Below, one piece after another: positions 59,347 to 64,000 of a stretch of DNA of 64,000 bases; the first letter of the stretch is position 1; the number at the start of each line of letters is the position of its first letter. The notes beneath the pieces were generated by a model. It did no database searches, was not told the DNA's origin, and worked only from the letters and a program-made list of their open reading frames with translations. This DNA comes from Casuarius casuarius (lineage: Eukaryota; Chordata; Aves; Casuariiformes; Casuariidae). The translations under genes and the position numbers were made by a program. The stretch covers positions 1,767,397 through 1,831,396 of the forward strand of contig PTFA01000081.1 of the NCBI GenBank assembly GCA_003342895.1, in the 5' to 3' direction.

Positions 59347-62300
59347 CCACCCCAAAACTTATGGCTGATTAGCATAGCGTAGCATCTTAAAAGGCCAAAA
59401 TACCACATGTGTGGCATGTTACAAAAGAAGATTAAAAAAAGGAAAAAATATCCAGAGAACCATGAAGTCTAAAAACATCTGGAGTTTTATAGTTACAAGC
59501 AGGAGAAAATCAAAAACATAACTGAAAAAAGTCAACAGCGATACATTATTGTACAATGAAGATTAATGGAACTGAAAGGAGAAGAGATGAAAAGGCAAAA
59601 TAAGGGGGGAAAGANATAAAAGAAGCAAGAAAAGGCACTTATATTTTAAAGATATCACTGAAGGTTTTTATCTCAGTTATTAAAAATTACACACCCTGCT
59701 TCTGTAAGCTGTTCTTGTAACGCGTTGAACGCTCTCTTTCAGCATAGGATATTCATGCATGTTTGGGAATTCATCAACTCTTTTGTGCCCGGTGTAGGGG
59801 CACTTTTCACTTCTGATTCTTTGAGAGAGATCTGCAAGGACAATGGCAGGGAAACTGCCTCTCCTGGTTTACATCCTGAATCCAATAGGAGATTTGAAGA
59901 GAGGCAGGACAAACACATAAATTAAAAATGTTTGCTAAAAACAATGCATGCATTCAGGAATTAAACAAACAATTTTAAGTTGTTATATTGGCATCAGANG
60001 CTAAAATCAACTTTAAGTTAAATGATTTGAATCTATTCTCTAGTAAAGATTTATATGGAAGAATGAAATGAAAAACTTCCCTCTTTTTTCATATTTTTCC
60101 CTTTTGTTAATGAACCAATACAGAGAGAGACAGATCTGCACATAGTCCAGTCTGCCTTTGTGACAGGCCAACCATGTCCAGAAACAGGAAGGGTTCCCAG
60201 TGGACCACAAGAATTAACAGATCGGGTCTGTGCTCTGTTTGGTCCCCAGTGAGAGCCATACTCGAGACAAGCATGCACCAAACTTGTCTGTAACAAACAT
60301 GGCATAATCCAACNGGAGTGAGCATCTGTCCGAACTTCCCAGTCATCCCCCCCCAAGAGTACCTTTTTTATGTCCAGCTCGTATTTTTGTCAAGGCCAAT
60401 AAATAAATATATATGATTGACAGTAATAGCCTCTCTGTTACACACCCTCTCGTCTAATGAAGTGACTGCTGTCCAAGACAGATCCAACAGAGAAGGATCC
60501 TGTGGATAAGAATTGATCTACAGTTGGAAATTGCTGGGTGACTCTTTGCCCAACATGGTAAGAAGGAGTTGCATGGATAACTCTCAGCATAAAAATTTCT
60601 CCAAGGTTCTTCTCTACAAAGAAGAAGACAACTCAGGGGGGATTCTCCATGCTCAGATAGGCTCTTGCTCTTTCCTATGTTGTGCCAAGTCAATTTGATT
60701 AGCTGCAAAAAAAGAAGCGGTTCAGCCTGTAATTCAAGCATGTCAGAGGATCTGTTAAGATGTTCCTGACTGACCAACTCTTCCTTATGTGTGTCAAGCA
60801 GAGTTTGGCAAAACGCCCCTCCACAGCTGCCAGAGAAGCACCAGGAAAGAGGTTCTGCAGCATGGTGGGAGCTTGTTATCATCCCAGGCTCAGTTACTTT
60901 ATTCTGTTTTCCCTCATCCTGGTTGTGGAACAGTCTCTCATGAGCCATAGCTCCCTCCTTCGCCCACTGATCATCTCCAGCTACCTTATGCTAGAATCCC
61001 ACAGGGTGATTTTACACTGGGAGAGCTGAACCGGAACAACAACATGGAGAAGAACCATGTTCTCTTTCGGTGAATACAGGCTCTCTTCCCTAGAGAAGGG
61101 ACTTTACCTCATTCTACCCCAAGTCACTAATTTTAGTCTTGTAGTGCTTTTGTTTCATCTTGTCTGGCCACATTCACTACATGAAGGAAAATCTGCAAGA
61201 TGTACTCCCAGGAAAACAGCTGTAAACCTGCAGATGTTTCAATGGAAGTCAGTTTTCCAGTTTTGCCAAAATCAACTCAGTGCCTAGGCTTGGCTGGGCA
61301 CTGTGTTGTTGGAAGAACTATGTTGTACAGCTCAGAAACACAATTGCGTTATTGCATTTAGTAGACTACCATGCTTCAGCAGAGCTGCAACAACAGTCCA
61401 TGCGTACACTCGTCTCCAGCAACGCTGAGAAAATGTGATGCCTCCCATTAGAGGCCGAGCTTGCTCGAGTCACTCACATTTGCGTGGGCTAAGTGCATGT
61501 GCTGTGCCTGATGCACACTAACCTGTGAAGCCATGAGAGTGGATTCTGTGCCAAAGCCCTCAGAGGAGATGTTAAATCAAGATTTTGCTAATGCATGCCC
61601 CAAAGTCCACTGCTGTTTTTCACACGTTGTGACCTACCACATCCTAGTACACTGAACACATTCTAGCGTGGGTAGTTACGATCCTTCCCAAACCCTGCTC
61701 TAATTTTAAGTGGTAAAGTTTCCTTCTAAAGTCTATTGTGAAGAGTAGCTTTCTGCTGAAGAGCAGACGGCATGGCAGCAGTGCCAGGTCCCTCCATTCT
61801 CTATAGCACTGTGGGATCCTTTTGGATAAAAGGCAGTATAGCAATGTTCTTCTTTGAATAGCGCTTAATGCTTTCCCACAGTCTTATTGTTTACAGGGAG
61901 TTTAGCAAGTCACTTCACTAATTTAAAATAGATTGTATCCCACATGGGTGGATAACAATAACACATATTGGTGAATCATATGGCTTTCAAATGATATGTA
62001 TGAAAAAGAAGTGCTACACATATTGTCTGAAATTGTATTGTGTGAAACCACAGCACTTAGCTCCTACCAGCTGTGTCAACATTTCAGTGTAAGAAACTAA
62101 TAATTGTAAAATAACAGCAAGGTTAGTTCTGAAAAAAATGAAAAGCTGAGATTAAAAAGGGGGGGGGGTAACAGAAGATGTAAACGAATACAGATGAACA
62201 CCATTCCAGGGGGAATACCAGCCTTACAAATGAAGTGACCTCAGTGACCATGAAGTGACCATGGTTAGAGGTTGCCATCTAAAAGCCTAAGAGGAAAAGG

Positions 62301-63439
62301 GATTCGATGGATGAAACNATTTTTAAAAAGGAAGAAGAGCAGGTTTGATAGCCGAGGAAACTGGTGTGTTATGCTTAGGTGGTACGACCACTGCAGAAAC
62401 AGCCCAGCTTACAACAGAGTTCATGAACAGGCCCAACTTTAAAATGAAAGGAGAGTAAGAATCTTCTCTGGACTTCGCTTCCTAGGTTCAGACCGGCCTC
62501 CTGCATCCATGCTGACTCCTTCGTACAAGCTGCCTTACCCACATGACGTAGCTCCCGAGAACGCTGCCAAAGGACATTCCTGACATACTTGACCAATAGC
62601 AGCCTGTGTACGGGAACAGCTCAATGAGCCCAGCTCAAATAACAAAGCTTTCGCATTGAGCTGTCTTGCATAATTTTTAATATGCTGCTAAATAAATAAA
62701 TGAATAAGAGAATAAAAGATGTTTTCCAAGATAATATTTTGAGGGAAAATTGGAAATGGAACTCAACGGAAATAGGTTTTAAATTGAAATGTTGAACTGT
62801 AGCCCAGAAATGACAAGAAAATTAAATCTGTTTTTTTCCTGAACCCCAATAAAAAAGTCTTAAACGCTCTCTGTAGACCACAGTTCTGAAAGAAATAAAA
62901 TTATGTTATTGTCATGCGTGATTATCCAATGTTTAGAAGGCATCTGCAAGGTTTTCCTGAGACTTATACCTCCATCCCCTAACCTAGCAGGAAACCACAA
63001 TCACTTCTGTACCTTACGCGGAGGACTTTGAAATGAAAGTGCTTCAAAATCAAATATGAGCAGCTTCCAACATGTGCATTTAATCTTGCTAGGTTAAGAA
63101 ACACCCTGTGGCCACCACACTAAAGAACTGAAAACGTAAATTGAAAAAATTATATCCATATGATTAAGTAAGATTCTTAAAGAGAAACATGTTGTTAAGT
63201 ACTTCATTGAGAATAAACCGAAATGCAGTAAAATAGAAGCTATTTGGAATAAATCACTGACGCACATGCTTTCTATGCAAAATGGCAGTGTTCAGCTCTG
63301 AGTGGACATCTGGAGCAAATTAGCATTATGTTGAGAATAATATAAAATTAAAACATTTAGTTTCAGCTTCTAAAATTAAATACAAAATCAGAGACCAGTG
63401 TTGTGTTGGACAGCTCACCTTGTGACTCTGATAGCAAGA

Positions 63440-64000
63440 GTTTGGTTTGTTTTGAAAGTTGTTTATGTCTATTATTGTAACTGGAGCCCCAACACTGCCC
63501 GATACTATCTCTGCAAACAGCACCAGACAGAACATCCTGTCTTGAAACATGCTGCCGAATCCCATGTTAGAGGTTCAGATCGAGGAGGCCAAGGCCAAGT
63601 TTGGACCTAAGCAGCTTGGGTAAAAGAAGAGGACACTCCAAAACAAGAAAACACCCCAAACTGTTGGACAACACTCAAGCCAAACNTCCCAGGGCCGGAA
63701 TGTGTTTCAGTTTTACGTGTGCACGCTGACTCTGCACTTTCTGGCTCTGGAGAGCATCCAGGTTTGACATGTTGAAGGTGCTGGATGACTTCAAGCCTTT
63801 GCGGGGCCTCTCTTACAACATGCTGAGCTCCTCCCGGATGCTGCTGCTGAAGCTACTCAATTCGTAGGAGGTCTGATCTTGGCAACAGAACAGTCCTCTC
63901 ACCTGCCGCTGAGGCGAAGGAGAGAAGACTCCAGCGTGCACTGGGACAACTGAGTGTCTAGGAAGTGCTGAACTGGAAAGGCAGTGCAGTGCAATGGACA
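63440..64000. other. Unassigned GC-richer segment at window end
   Basis: GC content and open-frame length rise relative to the preceding intron. On the plus strand a frame reads MLKVLDDFKPLRGLSYNMLS and on to a stop at 63868; on the minus strand a good donor (CAG/GTGAGAG) lies at 63902. I recognise no protein in any frame. It could be conserved noncoding sequence, a retrocopy fragment or chance. Confidence 0.3.

Larger units (their letters stand above)
51908..64000 (-). other. GLIS1: GLIS1 upstream intron, incomplete (at least 12.1 kb)
   Basis: Sequence upstream of the finger 3-4 exon. Searching the minus strand for the preceding exon (fingers 1-2 and the first cysteine of finger 3, with HSGEKP-type linker) found nothing, so the intron runs past the window end. 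Contents are two palindromic ancient repeats (54490-54620 and 57105-57190), a purine-rich stretch (55015-55145), a 27-base duplication (55647-55691) and otherwise unremarkable DNA. Confidence 0.75.

Noticed and set aside
60454..60948. Minus-strand 164-codon frame with an ATG
   Set aside because: No recognisable protein. A few frames of this length are expected by chance in 64 kb read in six frames. It sits in a GLIS1 intron with no acceptor or donor support.
63903..64000. Possible upstream GLIS1 exon ending at a good donor (CAG/GTGAGAG)
   Set aside because: The exon before 51907 must end in phase 0 with the first cysteine of finger 3 after fingers 1-2. Neither open frame here encodes zinc-finger sequence.
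1..64000. CRISPR arrays, rRNA, tRNA, operons, prophage or insertion sequences
   Set aside because: No regular spaced repeats, RNA gene cores, ribosome binding sites or transposase frames were seen. The DNA is clearly vertebrate.
1..64000. Endogenous retrovirus
   Set aside because: No paired long terminal repeats, primer binding site or gag/pol-like frame was noticed. A profile search would be needed to exclude small fragments.

Overview
The window is vertebrate nuclear DNA, most likely from a bird or another sauropsid. The reasons are interrupted genes with GT-AG introns, diverged CR1 LINE fragments, MIR-like and ancient palindromic interspersed repeats, a low repeat load and scattered CpG-rich clusters. 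Isolated N characters throughout look like ambiguous base calls in a draft assembly. Nothing bacterial is present: no operons, rRNA, tRNA, CRISPR or insertion sequences were seen.

One protein-coding gene is supported. It is the 3' half of GLIS1 (GLI-similar 1, a Kruppel-type C2H2 zinc-finger transcription factor) on the minus strand. Seven exons can be placed to the base, from 51907 down to the stop codon at 13276. All have consensus acceptors and GT donors, and the reading frame closes exactly across every junction (phases 0, 0, 1, 2, 1, 1). Together they encode 348 residues: most of zinc finger 3, fingers 4 and 5, and the whole C-terminal region ending SIYTDT. The exons for the N-terminus, fingers 1-2 and the first cysteine of finger 3 are not in the window and must lie above 64000. 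A short 3' UTR runs to a poly(A) signal at 12987-12992, followed by a T-rich element.

Layout: 1-12969 is the intergenic flank beyond the GLIS1 3' end, with CpG-rich clusters, one strong CpG island at 12286-12640, a G-quadruplex-prone tract, small repeats and no convincing gene. 12970-13412 is the terminal exon. 13413-51745 holds six introns of 3.2-12.9 kb, including an intronic CpG cluster at 39661-40320 and diverged CR1 copies that all lie antisense to GLIS1. 51908-64000 is part of a large upstream intron with no second exon recognised.

Feature calls rest on reading the sequence and on remembered family sequences. No alignment, conservation or expression data were available.
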